Assembly: GCF_018736065.1 (NCBI RefSeq)
Contig: NZ_CP076129.1
Location: 1,240,001-1,304,000 of the forward strand
DNA from: Flammeovirga kamogawensis
GTDB lineage: Bacteria; Bacteroidota; Bacteroidia; Cytophagales; Flammeovirgaceae
Direction of reading: 5' to 3'
DNA length: 64,000 bases
The notes under the pieces are model-generated. The model was not told where the DNA came from. It did not search any database and saw only the letters and a list, made by a program, of their open reading frames with translations. The position numbers were made by a program, and so were the translations under genes. The stretch's first letter is position 1. Each line of letters starts with the position of its first letter. Of the stretch, positions 23,287 through 31,509 are shown piece by piece.

Positions 23287-24513
23287 TTATTCATCAAGGA
23301 AAGTCCTTAAAAGTTCTTCTAACTCTTCCTGTGATTTAAAGTATTTCGGTACCGTAGTTCCAGTATTATATACCTCTTCAATTGCTCTGATAGAAATGGT
23401 AGAGATTTCTTTTTCTTCTAATTCTTTCACTTTTGAAGGAATACCAATCTCTAAAAACATTTGTTTTAGTGCAGTATGAAATTTGTTTGCAGAAACAATG
23501 TCAGAATCATCAATAGAAGCCACACCAACCACTCTACCAAGATGAGCAATTTTTTCTGGAATAGTATCAATATAAAACTGAACAATAGAAGGTAAAACAG
23601 TGCCTATAGCAACACCATGAGGAATATGATATATTGCTCCTAATTGGTGTGCAATTCCATGTACCCAACCTAACCCTGCTTTTGTAAAAGATAGACCTGC
23701 ATAATACGAAGCCTTTAACATCTGTCTTCTGTAAAATAAATTATCTGGTTCTGATACAGTTTTTTGTAATGCTTCAAAACCCAATTCAATTGCTTTTGTA
23801 GCATCTGTATTTGTAGCATTTGTACTTGCCAAACTAACATACGCTTCAATAGCATGAGTTAGTGCATCAGCTCCTGTTGCAGCAGAGATTTCAGAAGGTA
23901 AACCAATAATTAACTTTGGGTTTAAAACGGCATAGTCTGGTACAATAGCAACATCAACTATAGCCGCTTTTCTATTGACTTGTTTATCTGTAATTACTGC
24001 AAATATTGTTACTTCAGATCCTGTTCCTGCGGTAGTTGGAATACAAGCTAAAGGGTATCCTTTTTCTGTTACTTTAAATAAACCATCAAATTCTTTAGGA
24101 TCCTTTTGTTGCTTTGCAGCCACATTTATTACTTTAGAAGCATCCATCACAGAACCCCCTCCAAAAGCAATTACAGCATCGAATTGATGATTAATACAGA
24201 AATTTTTTCCTTTTTCTATTGTTTCAAAGCTTGGATCGGATTCAATTTCAGAAAAAACACCAAGTGTCATATCTTGTGCTTGAATACACTTTACAAGATC
24301 ATTTAATAAACCAAGTTTAAGAATAACCTCATCCGTTATTATAACAGGTCGTTTACAGTTTTGTATTAATAATTGATCAACTAATAACTGGTATATATTT
24401 TCTCCTTCTATTAATTGAGGTGCCTTATATGGCATTGCTTTTAACATTGGGATAGATTCTTGTGCAATTTTTTGGAAAACTTCTTTCCGCTCGGTAAATG
24501 ACATCTTTTTCAT
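23287..24513 (-). CDS. Iron-containing alcohol dehydrogenase
   Basis: A 408-residue protein of the Fe-ADH (type III) family, without signal peptide. A Rossmann-like NAD(P) region holds IAFGGGSVMDASKVI and PTTAGTGSEVTIFAVITD. The C-terminal metal domain carries the iron ligands in DALTHAIEAY, GWVHGIAHQLGAIYHIPHG. It would reduce an aldehyde or oxidise an alcohol; such enzymes act on butanol, lactaldehyde, 1,3-propanediol and similar substrates, and the specificity cannot be told here. It is 56 bp upstream of the NmrA-like gene's stop side, in the same direction, so the two may be co-transcribed. Confidence 0.9.
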   Translation of the reverse strand: MKKMSFTERKEVFQKIAQESIPMLKAMPYKAPQLIEGENIYQLLVDQLLIQNCKRPVIITDEVILKLGLLNDLVKCIQAQDMTLGVFSEIESDPSFETIEKGKNFCINHQFDAVIAFGGGSVMDASKVINVAAKQQKDPKEFDGLFKVTEKGYPLACIPTTAGTGSEVTIFAVITDKQVNRKAAIVDVAIVPDYAVLNPKLIIGLPSEISAATGADALTHAIEAYVSLASTNATNTDATKAIELGFEALQKTVSEPDNLFYRRQMLKASYYAGLSFTKAGLGWVHGIAHQLGAIYHIPHGVAIGTVLPSIVQFYIDTIPEKIAHLGRVVGVASIDDSDIVSANKFHTALKQMFLEIGIPSKVKELEEKEISTISIRAIEEVYNTGTTVPKYFKSQEELEELLRTFLDE

Positions 24514-24568
24514 CTTCTTCTTTATTAATTATAATTAATTTAACTATCACATTTTTAGATAGTTATTA

Positions 24569-25453
24569 TTAGTTGTTGTACAAGGGTGCAAATACTTCTT
24601 TAGCAAAACTATCAATAGATGTTTTACTTGTATTTTCTAATAATCGAGGAGGAATGATACTTTGATTTTCATTTATTGCTCTACTCATATTCACAAATGC
24701 ATTCGCCATATCTTGAGAGAAGCCCATCGATATAAGTCCTTCTTTTCCATTATTGTATGAGAGTTGAACATAAGGTATGCCTTCTCTTCCAACGGCATTT
24801 GCAAATGAATTAATGGCAGTTTTCATATTGACATCATGATTACCGAGTATATAAGTTATATCTCTATGCTCAAAACCTTTATTAATAAGGTGTTTTACTG
24901 CTAATTCACTAACATCTTGAGTAGCTACCATAGCAATAGATTTTTCTGGGTCTAACATAGACATCCCTATATTATTAAATTTAATAGAGTTGATATTAGA
25001 CAATAGGTTTTCTAAAAAGAAAGCGGCTCTTATATGTAATACTTTTGTATTTGTCAGTTTGTTTAGTCTTTCTTCTTGTAGGTGTATTCCTTTAGCAGGA
25101 CCCGCATTTTCCATATCGGTGTATTTATAACTTGATAAATTCACAGCATATGGCACCTTATTCTTCTGTAATCCATTAAATAAATTTTCACCAATTTTAT
25201 TTTGATGATCTAATAAATTTTCAACATCATATTTTGGAGGAGTTACTATATAAGCAGCTTCAATATCTTCGAATATTTCTTCTACAAATTCTTTATCGTA
25301 CAAATCTCCAATTTTAAAATCAGCACCTCTTGAAATAAAATCTTGTAACTTATTTTGATCACGTCCTATAACACGTACCTCCTGACCTTTATCTAATAAT
25401 TCATTAGCAACATATTTCCCTGTATTTCCAGTACTTCCAATAACTAAATACAT
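24569..25453 (-). CDS. NmrA-like NAD(P)-binding SDR protein
   Basis: A 294-residue atypical short-chain dehydrogenase. The N-terminal dinucleotide motif is GSTGNTGKYVANELL. An Arg in the second strand (VRVIGRD) suggests NADPH preference. There is no Tyr-x-x-x-Lys catalytic pair in the usual place (the segment reads SSYKYTDM), as in NmrA/HSCARG and azoreductase-like sensor proteins. Probably a redox-sensing or quinone/dye-reducing protein. It lies upstream of the Fe-ADH gene in the same direction. Confidence 0.8.
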   Translation of the reverse strand: MYLVIGSTGNTGKYVANELLDKGQEVRVIGRDQNKLQDFISRGADFKIGDLYDKEFVEEIFEDIEAAYIVTPPKYDVENLLDHQNKIGENLFNGLQKNKVPYAVNLSSYKYTDMENAGPAKGIHLQEERLNKLTNTKVLHIRAAFFLENLLSNINSIKFNNIGMSMLDPEKSIAMVATQDVSELAVKHLINKGFEHRDITYILGNHDVNMKTAINSFANAVGREGIPYVQLSYNNGKEGLISMGFSQDMANAFVNMSRAINENQSIIPPRLLENTSKTSIDSFAKEVFAPLYNN

Positions 25454-25582
25454 ACCTTTAAATTTTAATGTAATAAACTGATTATCTATATTTTACAAAG
25501 GTATTGTATGTGTGTTGTAGATTGTTGAACAAAATAATTGAATAGTTGAATTTTTTCGACTGAAGGACAATCACATAAAAAA

Positions 25583-25612
25583 AGACACTAACATAGGTTA
25601 TGTTAGCGTCTC
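25583..25612 (-). terminator. Terminator after the beta-barrel gene
   Basis: GACACTAACAT pairs with ATGTTAGCGTC (one mismatch). On the minus strand the stem is followed by seven T. It ends the gene at 25644. Confidence 0.8.
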
Positions 25613-25643
25613 TCATAAAAGTATATATTAATATAATTTTTAG

Positions 25644-26210
25644 TTAGTCATTACTTCCTAAGATTACTGCAGTTGTAAGCCCAAGAGTAGAAAGGTGTGT
25701 ATCCGAACTTAAATCCATTGCTTCCCATTCAAGGCGCAATTCTAATTTTTCTGCAAGAATAATTCCTGCGCCAACACCCCATAATAAGCGAGTGTCATTT
25801 TCAGTGCCTGGTTGTTGAACACCAGAACCAGAGTTTTCATATTTTGCCCAAAAAGCACCTGCTTTAGCAAATCCAAAAATTGGCCCTATTTGAATTTTTC
25901 CTCTTAAAGAAACATCCCAACCAGTAATTTTAGATTCATAATCGTATCCTCCATCATTTGCTTTTACTTTTCCTAGTGAACGATATCCACCCTCGATACC
26001 TAAGAATTTTTTTCCAACACCTGCAAATACTTTCCATGCAAGTGCATTGTCACTCACATTAAAATCACTGCCACTAATATTAGTTAGCTTATGATCTGCA
26101 AAAGTGTTTCCTATACCACCACCAATCTTAAAAGATTGTGCACTGGCAAATTGAATAGATGAAAAAGTAAAAAATGAGAACAATAAAATTGGTAATAAGT
26201 AGTTTTTCAT
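25644..26210 (-). CDS. OmpA-like small outer-membrane beta-barrel protein
   Basis: A 188-residue protein with a signal peptide (ends SIQFASAQS, residue 25). The remainder is an alternating pattern of amphipathic beta strands with tight turns (KIGGGIGNTFADHKL, KVFAGVGKKFLGIEGGYRSLG, LLWGVGAGIILAEKLELRLEWEAM). It fits the eight-stranded barrel fold of the OmpA-like superfamily (Pfam OMP_b-brl). No periplasmic peptidoglycan-binding domain is present. Function is unknown; such proteins often stabilise the envelope. It stands alone, with a terminator behind it and a long AT-rich leader region. Confidence 0.8.
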   Translation of the reverse strand: MKNYLLPILLFSFFTFSSIQFASAQSFKIGGGIGNTFADHKLTNISGSDFNVSDNALAWKVFAGVGKKFLGIEGGYRSLGKVKANDGGYDYESKITGWDVSLRGKIQIGPIFGFAKAGAFWAKYENSGSGVQQPGTENDTRLLWGVGAGIILAEKLELRLEWEAMDLSSDTHLSTLGLTTAVILGSND

Positions 26211-26542
26211 AACTTAAATAAACTTATGTAACAAACGTTATATCAGTAAGTTATATTATTAAATATGAATTAGTGAAATTATAAATGGTTTACTACTATA
26301 AAATCTTTTTATTGTTAAACTATGTCTATTGCTTAGTGTTGTTAGTTTGTTTTTTTAGATTGATTATTAAAATAAATTGAAATTCTTATTTTTAAGTTTA
26401 GTAGTGTTCTTCATTAAGTTTAACATCTTATTTAATTCATAAGAATTTACAGTATATGCTAATAAAATAATCTAGAATAGATTGCGTTTCAAATTTATAC
26501 CAATTGAATAAGTTTATTGTTAAGGTAAAAATAGCTAACTAA
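26211..26542. other. Gene-free AT-rich region
   Basis: Upstream region of the beta-barrel gene and downstream region of the acetyltransferase gene. I saw no ORF with coding character and no strong hairpin. Confidence 0.5.
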
Positions 26543-27244
26543 TTAGTCTCCAATAAGTACTTTTTCAAAATCAGCCATAAAATTAGACAATACAAAAGGG
26601 TCTAAATTTGAATGATCAAAAGTTATTGAAAGTGGAATAAATGATTGCCCATTTTGTTCGTAGCGTTTGCCAAAATAGAAAAACGGACGAGCAGAATCTA
26701 GTGCTGAAGTATGCAATTGAAAACTTGTAAATTGTAGATTTGGGAGATTACCAATAAAGTGTGCAGAAGCCCAAACAGTAGGAGGTAGAGGAGCAAAGTC
26801 TCCATCTTTATTAAAAGCTTGTTTTATCTTATTCCTATAATTAACAATAAATTCTTCTATAGTAGAATGGGCAGGGTTTTCTACTAAAATTTCAGTAAAC
26901 CGCTTATCGCCACCAACTGCAACTGGACAGAAAACAGGTAGGTTATCAAAAATATACCACTCTCCCTCAATCATTCTATATCTAAAATAGGGGTGTTCTT
27001 TCATGGCTTGTACTAAACACCACATTAAGTAGCTACTAAAAGAAGCTCCATCAATTTTTTTGATCGTGCTTGCATAAAATTCAAGTCCTTTAGTTACATC
27101 TAACTGTAAAGTCATTTGTAAATTTGGCTCTCTAACAATATTCTTGTCATGAAAAAAGTTTAACGACCATTGTTCATAAGAACTAACGTCAGTCATTTCT
27201 AATTTCTTACCATCAAACTTTTCTAGAAGCGTACTTAAATCCAT
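26543..27244 (-). CDS. Chloramphenicol acetyltransferase-like (CAT fold) protein
   Basis: A 233-residue protein, slightly longer than type A CAT enzymes (about 215). Family features include the N-terminal SYEQWSLNFFHDKNIVREPNLQMTLQLDVT split over strands, the FSSYLMWCLVQAMKEHPYFRYR helix and the C-terminal LSITFDHSNLDPFVLSNFM. In CAT the last motif is HHxxxDG, with the second His as the base. Here the corresponding His and Asp are kept (HSNLD), but the first His is Asp and the Gly is Pro. The protein may acetylate something other than chloramphenicol. It should not be called a resistance gene without a test. Confidence 0.75.
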   Translation of the reverse strand: MDLSTLLEKFDGKKLEMTDVSSYEQWSLNFFHDKNIVREPNLQMTLQLDVTKGLEFYASTIKKIDGASFSSYLMWCLVQAMKEHPYFRYRMIEGEWYIFDNLPVFCPVAVGGDKRFTEILVENPAHSTIEEFIVNYRNKIKQAFNKDGDFAPLPPTVWASAHFIGNLPNLQFTSFQLHTSALDSARPFFYFGKRYEQNGQSFIPLSITFDHSNLDPFVLSNFMADFEKVLIGD

Positions 27245-27269
27245 AATTTTAAAATGTTTAGACGCAAAA

Positions 27270-27311
27270 ATAGCATCCCAAATCGTGAAAACGTTTCTAG
27301 ATGCTACTTTT
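27270..27311 (-). terminator. Bidirectional hairpin terminator
   Basis: AGCATC...GATGCT outer stem plus AAATCGT/ACGTTT inner stem with a GAAA loop. On the minus strand it is followed by five T and lies after the YecH-like gene. The plus strand also carries a T run. Confidence 0.65.
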
Positions 27312-27342
27312 TATATATTTCTTTAATCTTATTAAGAGAAGA

Positions 27343-27597
27343 CTATCGTGTATGAGAATCGCACATCTTCATTGTAGGGTGCACTTCTACCATTCCGTTA
27401 TCATTAATAAAAACTTTACTTCTTTCCATTAAGAAAGGTAGTGTTTCTTCTTTTGGAAAAGGAACACCTGAACAAGCAGTAAAATGAATATCTTCACCCC
27501 ATTTGTTAGAGATTGCATCCATTAAAGCAGCTGGTGTAAAAACAGCATCATTATCTTGTACTAAAAAGATTACCTCGTGAACGTGTGTCGTATTCAT
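27343..27597 (-). CDS. YecH-like probable metal-binding protein
   Basis: 84 residues from the ATG at 27597, which gives MNTTHVHEVIFLVQ; a longer in-frame start at 27636 adds a poorly conserved peptide. The pattern H-x-HEV at the N-terminus, then FTACS in the middle and a Cys/His pair at the end (KMCDSHTR) matches the small YecH family (TIGR03853-type, probable metal-binding). The role in the cell is not known. The nearby IS insertion point lies about 140 bp upstream of its start and may have altered its promoter. Confidence 0.75.
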   Translation of the reverse strand: MNTTHVHEVIFLVQDNDAVFTPAALMDAISNKWGEDIHFTACSGVPFPKEETLPFLMERSKVFINDNGMVEVHPTMKMCDSHTR

Positions 27598-27731
27598 AAA
27601 AAAACAGTTTATTTTATTCTTTAATTTGATAACCAAATTTAATAAAAGATAAATTAGTCTTTTATTTTATTTAACTTTATTAATAATAAAAGTAGAGACA
27701 CCTACATGTTTTAAACCCTTTTAAATTCTAA

Positions 27732-27734
27732 TAT
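27732..27734. repeat. Target-site duplication, left copy (TAT)
   Basis: TAT directly before the IS left end; the same triplet follows the right end at 29118-29120. Three bases in AT-rich DNA could match by chance. Confidence 0.55.
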
Positions 27735-27773
27735 TGTCTCGTCCTGAATTAGTGTTACACAAAACGTAACATT

Positions 27774-28202
27774 ATGAATGAAGATCAAGAATATCAGTAC
27801 ACTAAACGTACACAAAAAGATTACAGCTACTCTTTTAAATTACAAGTTGTAGATGAAGTGGAACGAGGGGAAATAGGTATAACGGCAGCAAGACTTAAAT
27901 ATGGAATACAAGGTCATGGTACCATCCGTACTTGGATAAGAAAGTATGGTAATTTAGATTGGGATAATAAATCTGATTTAAAAATGGGAAAGACACCAGA
28001 ACAAAAATTATTGGAGCTAGAACAAAAGGTTCTATTATTAGAGAAGCAAAAAGCTTCTTTAGAAAAACAACTCTACGTAACAGATAAAAAAGCAATTTTC
28101 TTTGATATGATGATCGATATTGCTGAGGATGAGTTTAATATTCCTATTAGAAAAAAGTCTTTACCCAAGCAGTTGACCAATTCAAAAAAGAAGAAAAAAT
28201 AG
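27774..28202 (+). CDS. IS3-family transposase OrfA (helix-turn-helix)
   Basis: 142 residues. The N-terminal helix-turn-helix (FKLQVVDEVERGEIGITAARLKYGIQGHGTIRTWIRKYG in two helices) is the DNA-binding part of IS3 OrfA. A leucine zipper-like coiled coil follows (EQKLLELEQKVLLLEKQKASLEKQL). Near its end the frame contains two A-AAA-AAG heptamers (28151-28157 and 28184-28190), both in the phase needed for -1 slippage. OrfB is open from just before the first heptamer. Ribosomes that slip would make the OrfAB transposase; those that do not make OrfA, a regulator. Confidence 0.92.
   Translation: MNEDQEYQYTKRTQKDYSYSFKLQVVDEVERGEIGITAARLKYGIQGHGTIRTWIRKYGNLDWDNKSDLKMGKTPEQKLLELEQKVLLLEKQKASLEKQLYVTDKKAIFFDMMIDIAEDEFNIPIRKKSLPKQLTNSKKKKK
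28151..28190 (+). promoter_or_regulatory. Programmed -1 frameshift signal (two slippery heptamers)
   Basis: A-AAA-AAG occurs at 28151-28157 and again at 28184-28190. In both, the orfA codon phase is A|AAA|AAG. The orfB frame has its preceding stop (TAG) at 28148-28150, so slippage at either site enters an open orfB frame. I did not find an obvious stimulatory pseudoknot by eye. Confidence 0.75.
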
Positions 28203-28222
28203 GAGTCAAACCGACTTGTGAA

Positions 28223-29080
28223 TTGCTTGGGTTAAATCGACAAATTTATTATCGTTCGAAAAGGAAAGTAAAAAAGAATAATAGTATTGCATCTAAAGTA
28301 GTAGACTTAGTGAAAAGAATTCGTTTGAAGCAAACTAAAATAGGGACAAGGAAATTATATCAATTACTTCTTCCTGAATTGCAATTACTAAATGTAGGTA
28401 GAGATAAGCTTTTTGATATCATGAGGGCTAATCGACTCGATATCAAGCCTAAAAAACAATATCATGTCACTACAAATTCTCATCACAGGTTTAAAAAGCA
28501 TAAAAACCTTATTGAGCATTTGGAAATAAATAGACCTGAACAAGTATTAGTTTCTGATATAACTTACATAGGTGAGCGAAGTAACCCAATGTATCTATCC
28601 TTAGTAACAGATGCCTATTCTAAGAAAATAATGGGGTTAAATGTATCAGATAGTTTGAATGCAAATGGAGCTATTGCAGCATTAAAAGAAGCACTGAAAA
28701 ATAGAAACTATGTTGATTTACCAATGATACACCATTCAGATAGAGGATTACAATATTGTAGTCACGAGTATCAACGACATCTTCAGGAAAATAAAGTATT
28801 GTGCTCGATGACGGAATCTTACGATCCTTATCAAAATGCGGTAGCAGAAAGAATAAACGGAATTCTTAAGCAAGAATTTATTTTAGGAATAAAAATTAAT
28901 GATCTCGATTTAATGAATAAATTTATTAGAGAATCTGTATATATTTACAATAATGAAAGGCCTCATTGGAGTAATTATATGAAGACACCTGTTGAGATGC
29001 ATCAGCAAAGTGAAATAAAAATGAGAACTTATAAAAGTAAAAATAGCACCGAGTCTACACTCGATGCTATCAATATATAA
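28223..29080 (+). CDS. IS3-family transposase OrfB (DDE integrase core)
   Basis: 285 residues from a TTG at 28223, but the conserved part begins further upstream (IGVKPTCELLGLNRQIYYR) and the frame is open from 28151. It is therefore most likely made only as an OrfAB fusion by -1 frameshifting. An HTH_21-type segment is followed by the rve catalytic core. The DDE triad is visible in VSDITYIG, HHSDRGLQY and NAVAERINGILKQEF. The C-terminus ends YNNERPHWSNYMKTPVEMH, standard for IS3. A hairpin (about 29043-29068) overlaps the last codons. Confidence 0.92.
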   Translation: MLGLNRQIYYRSKRKVKKNNSIASKVVDLVKRIRLKQTKIGTRKLYQLLLPELQLLNVGRDKLFDIMRANRLDIKPKKQYHVTTNSHHRFKKHKNLIEHLEINRPEQVLVSDITYIGERSNPMYLSLVTDAYSKKIMGLNVSDSLNANGAIAALKEALKNRNYVDLPMIHHSDRGLQYCSHEYQRHLQENKVLCSMTESYDPYQNAVAERINGILKQEFILGIKINDLDLMNKFIRESVYIYNNERPHWSNYMKTPVEMHQQSEIKMRTYKSKNSTESTLDAINI

Positions 29081-29164
29081 TAGGTCTAAATCTGTAACGC
29101 TATGGACGGACTAGACATATCATCTCTAACTTTGTTTCAATTTTAATAAACGATACAGTAAAGC

Positions 29165-29692
29165 ATGAGTAATTATAAAATTGTAAGGATATCTACTGCA
29201 GAACGAGCAATGTCTGAATATCCGATATTGGATGTAGAAGAGGTTGAAGAAAAGGGTGAGGAATTTATTGTTTCTAATAAGGATAATTGTGTAGACGAGG
29301 ACCTTGATGATGAACAATTGATCTTTAAAGAATCAAGCACTTTATTGGGTAGGTTTGTTTGTGGCTATGAAGATGAAGACCCTTCATTAATGTTGATTAC
29401 AAACGAGGAATACCAACAAATTATGATTTCTGTGGGGCAGTTTATTTTATCGCACCCTTTAATTAAAAATGGTGTAATTGATTTGAACGCAATCTATGAG
29501 GGTAAATCAAAATATTACAGCGAGAACTTTTTTGGACTTACATTAGAAGAAGCAGAGAAAGTAATAAAATGGGCTTTTGATAATAGCTTTGATTACGAAA
29601 CATTCCTCAAATTCACCTATAATTATTTAAATAGAACGTTAAACGCATATAGCGGTAATTTAAACGATATCTTCAGAATAGAAGAAGAATAA
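29165..29692 (+). CDS. Hypothetical acidic protein
   Basis: 175 residues, strongly acidic, without signal peptide or membrane segment. The N-terminal third is rich in Asp and Glu. The C-terminal half looks helical (LTLEEAEKVIKWAFDNSFDYETFLKF). I recognise no family. The start lies 48 bp after the IS right end, so the IS has replaced or displaced its upstream region; transcription may now come from the IS. A strong bidirectional terminator follows. Confidence 0.6.
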   Translation: MSNYKIVRISTAERAMSEYPILDVEEVEEKGEEFIVSNKDNCVDEDLDDEQLIFKESSTLLGRFVCGYEDEDPSLMLITNEEYQQIMISVGQFILSHPLIKNGVIDLNAIYEGKSKYYSENFFGLTLEEAEKVIKWAFDNSFDYETFLKFTYNYLNRTLNAYSGNLNDIFRIEEE

Positions 29693-29700
29693 AAACAAAA

Positions 29701-29747
29701 ATCCTCTCTTTAAAGCAATTATCTTACTTTAAAGAGAGGATTTTATC
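29701..29747. terminator. Bidirectional terminator between convergent genes
   Basis: ATCCTCTCTTTAAAG and CTTTAAAGAGAGGAT form a perfect 15-bp stem, flanked by A residues on the left and T residues on the right. It serves the hypothetical gene (plus) and the GH5 gene (minus). Confidence 0.92.
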
Positions 29748-31502
29748 TTATTTATTGAATTTAAAATCTAGAAGGTTCACATTGCCTTTTATGATTTTAA
29801 ACTTTACTTTCACTGTACCACTAGGTAAAATTACTTTTTTAATTGATGTAGTTGTGTACTTTTCAAAATCACCAGTTTTTGGTAATAGGATATTTTCTAC
29901 AACAACTTTATCATTGATTATAAGTTGAAGGATCCCCTCATTGTCTGTAGCAGAAGATTGAATTTCTAACGTATATTTTCCTTTTTTTGAAACATTAAAA
30001 GTGTATTGCATCCATTCTTCCTCTTCCGTCCAACTAACAATAGGTTGCTGATTATACGTTGTGATATCAACACCATCATTGCGGTAGAATTTACCATTGT
30101 TCCAAATCATCCAATCGCCACCATTATCAATGTGATAATCAGCAGAAATTTTATCATAATAAGCATAACCATCTCTACCTAAATCGTAATCTGCAAAAAG
30201 AATAGGAGCATTGGTAGTATGTACTTTAAAAGGTTTAGTATTGTAGTTATCTAATTGCCCCGTCATTGCATAAATAACGTCAGGAGCTATTACACAATTC
30301 TCTGTTTTATGAGATTCCGCATAATCCATTACGGCTGCAAAAGTCTCTTCTTTAGACAAAGGTGCTTTGTTTTCCCAAGATGTAATTAAAGCAGAATAAG
30401 ATGCAGGAGTTACTACTTTTAAGATGTTGTTTGTTCGGCTCTTTTTTACAGGCCACCAAGACCATCCAATTTTATTTTTTTCATACAGCATTATACTATC
30501 AGAAAACCATGTATTAGAATTTTCTCCACTTTCGCTCATCCAAAGCGGTAAGCCATATTCTTCTCTCATTTTTAACCATCCATTTAGAACATCACTATTG
30601 TTGTTGTTCCAATATTTATGGAAAGTGATGACCATATTATCGTCAGCATCTTTTAACGAATGTTTACTTAGAGACTCGTAATTGTTACCCCAGCAATTGC
30701 CAGAAATAAACACAATATGGTTTTTATCCACCGTTCTTACCGCATTTATTAAACGCTCATGTAGCTCCCAAATCGGATCGTTATTTTCACAACCACAACC
30801 ATTTGGTGAGGACTTGTCTGTAAATGCCCAGTTCGGTTCGTTAAATAAATCGTAACCAGCAATCCATGGAGAATCTTTGTACCTATCAGCAAGTTTTATC
30901 CATAAGTTTTCTAACTTCTTTTTGTTGTTTTCACTTTCCCAAAGAGACGGTAAATCAGTATCGTAATCAGAAATATTGGCATCTTTTCCTTGTCCGCCAG
31001 GTGCACCGTGCATATCTAAAATAAGGTACATTTCATTTTGAGCACACCATGATAATAGACTATCTGTTACTTCAAAACCCTTATTTATCCAAGTATTTGT
31101 CAATTCACCATTCGCTAAGGTATCTTCCTCTTCAATAGGTAAAGTAAACCATTTGTAATGTAAGGCAACACGTACAGAATTAAATCCCCAAGTTTTCATT
31201 GAGTCCAAATCAGTTTTTCTAAAATGGTTTTCAATCCAAGTATCGTAGAATTTATCTGTATTTTCCTGTCCCATAGTTTCTACTAATTTATCATGAAACT
31301 GGGTGTGAGTATTTACTCCTGCACTGGTAGATTGCATCATGTATCCTTCTTGGATAAGCCAGTTTCCCGTACCAATTCCTCTAAGAATATATTCTCCATC
31401 ATCATTTATAATCTTTGTACCATCAGTACGTAAAAAACCTTGTGAAAAAGCACTTACTGATAGCAGTAAGCAAAAAGTAAGTAATTGTAAAATTTTAATC
31501 AT
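29748..31502 (-). CDS. Secreted GH5 glycoside hydrolase with C-terminal carbohydrate-binding module
   Basis: 584 residues with a Sec signal peptide (ends SAFSQG, about residue 20). The catalytic TIM barrel is at about residues 30-370. The acid/base is E222 in DLFNEPNW and the nucleophile is E324 in WMSESGENSN. Other GH5 features are MKTWGFNSVRVALHYKW and ILDMHGAPGGQ. The C-terminal 140 residues are a CBM6-like beta-sandwich (WTEEEEWMQYTFNVSKKGKYTLEIQ), which should hold the enzyme on its polymer. The sequence around MHGAPGGQ resembles exo-beta-1,3-glucanase-type GH5 members, but the subfamily and substrate are not certain. It is encoded 7 bp after the GH109-like gene, so the two are one operon. 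Confidence 0.9.
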   Translation of the reverse strand: MIKILQLLTFCLLLSVSAFSQGFLRTDGTKIINDDGEYILRGIGTGNWLIQEGYMMQSTSAGVNTHTQFHDKLVETMGQENTDKFYDTWIENHFRKTDLDSMKTWGFNSVRVALHYKWFTLPIEEEDTLANGELTNTWINKGFEVTDSLLSWCAQNEMYLILDMHGAPGGQGKDANISDYDTDLPSLWESENNKKKLENLWIKLADRYKDSPWIAGYDLFNEPNWAFTDKSSPNGCGCENNDPIWELHERLINAVRTVDKNHIVFISGNCWGNNYESLSKHSLKDADDNMVITFHKYWNNNNSDVLNGWLKMREEYGLPLWMSESGENSNTWFSDSIMLYEKNKIGWSWWPVKKSRTNNILKVVTPASYSALITSWENKAPLSKEETFAAVMDYAESHKTENCVIAPDVIYAMTGQLDNYNTKPFKVHTTNAPILFADYDLGRDGYAYYDKISADYHIDNGGDWMIWNNGKFYRNDGVDITTYNQQPIVSWTEEEEWMQYTFNVSKKGKYTLEIQSSATDNEGILQLIINDKVVVENILLPKTGDFEKYTTTSIKKVILPSGTVKVKFKIIKGNVNLLDFKFNK

Positions 31503-31509
31503 TATTTAG

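Larger units (their letters stand above)
27735..29117 (+). mobile_element. IS3-family insertion sequence, apparently complete
   Basis: 1383 bp. The left end begins TGTCTCGTCC and the right end, read inward on the other strand, begins TGTCTAGTCC; further matches (TAG, GTTACA) extend the imperfect inverted repeat to about 25 bp. The element starts with TG and ends with CA, as is usual for IS3 members. A 3-bp direct repeat TAT flanks it at 27732-27734 and 29118-29120, the target-duplication size known for several IS3 groups. It carries orfA and orfB with a -1 frameshift arrangement and an intact DDE triad. It therefore looks recently inserted and potentially active. Confidence 0.88.

Noticed and set aside
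26543-27244. Antibiotic resistance determinant (cat)
   Set aside because: The catalytic motif is altered and there is no mobile context beyond the separate IS; it is only CAT-like.
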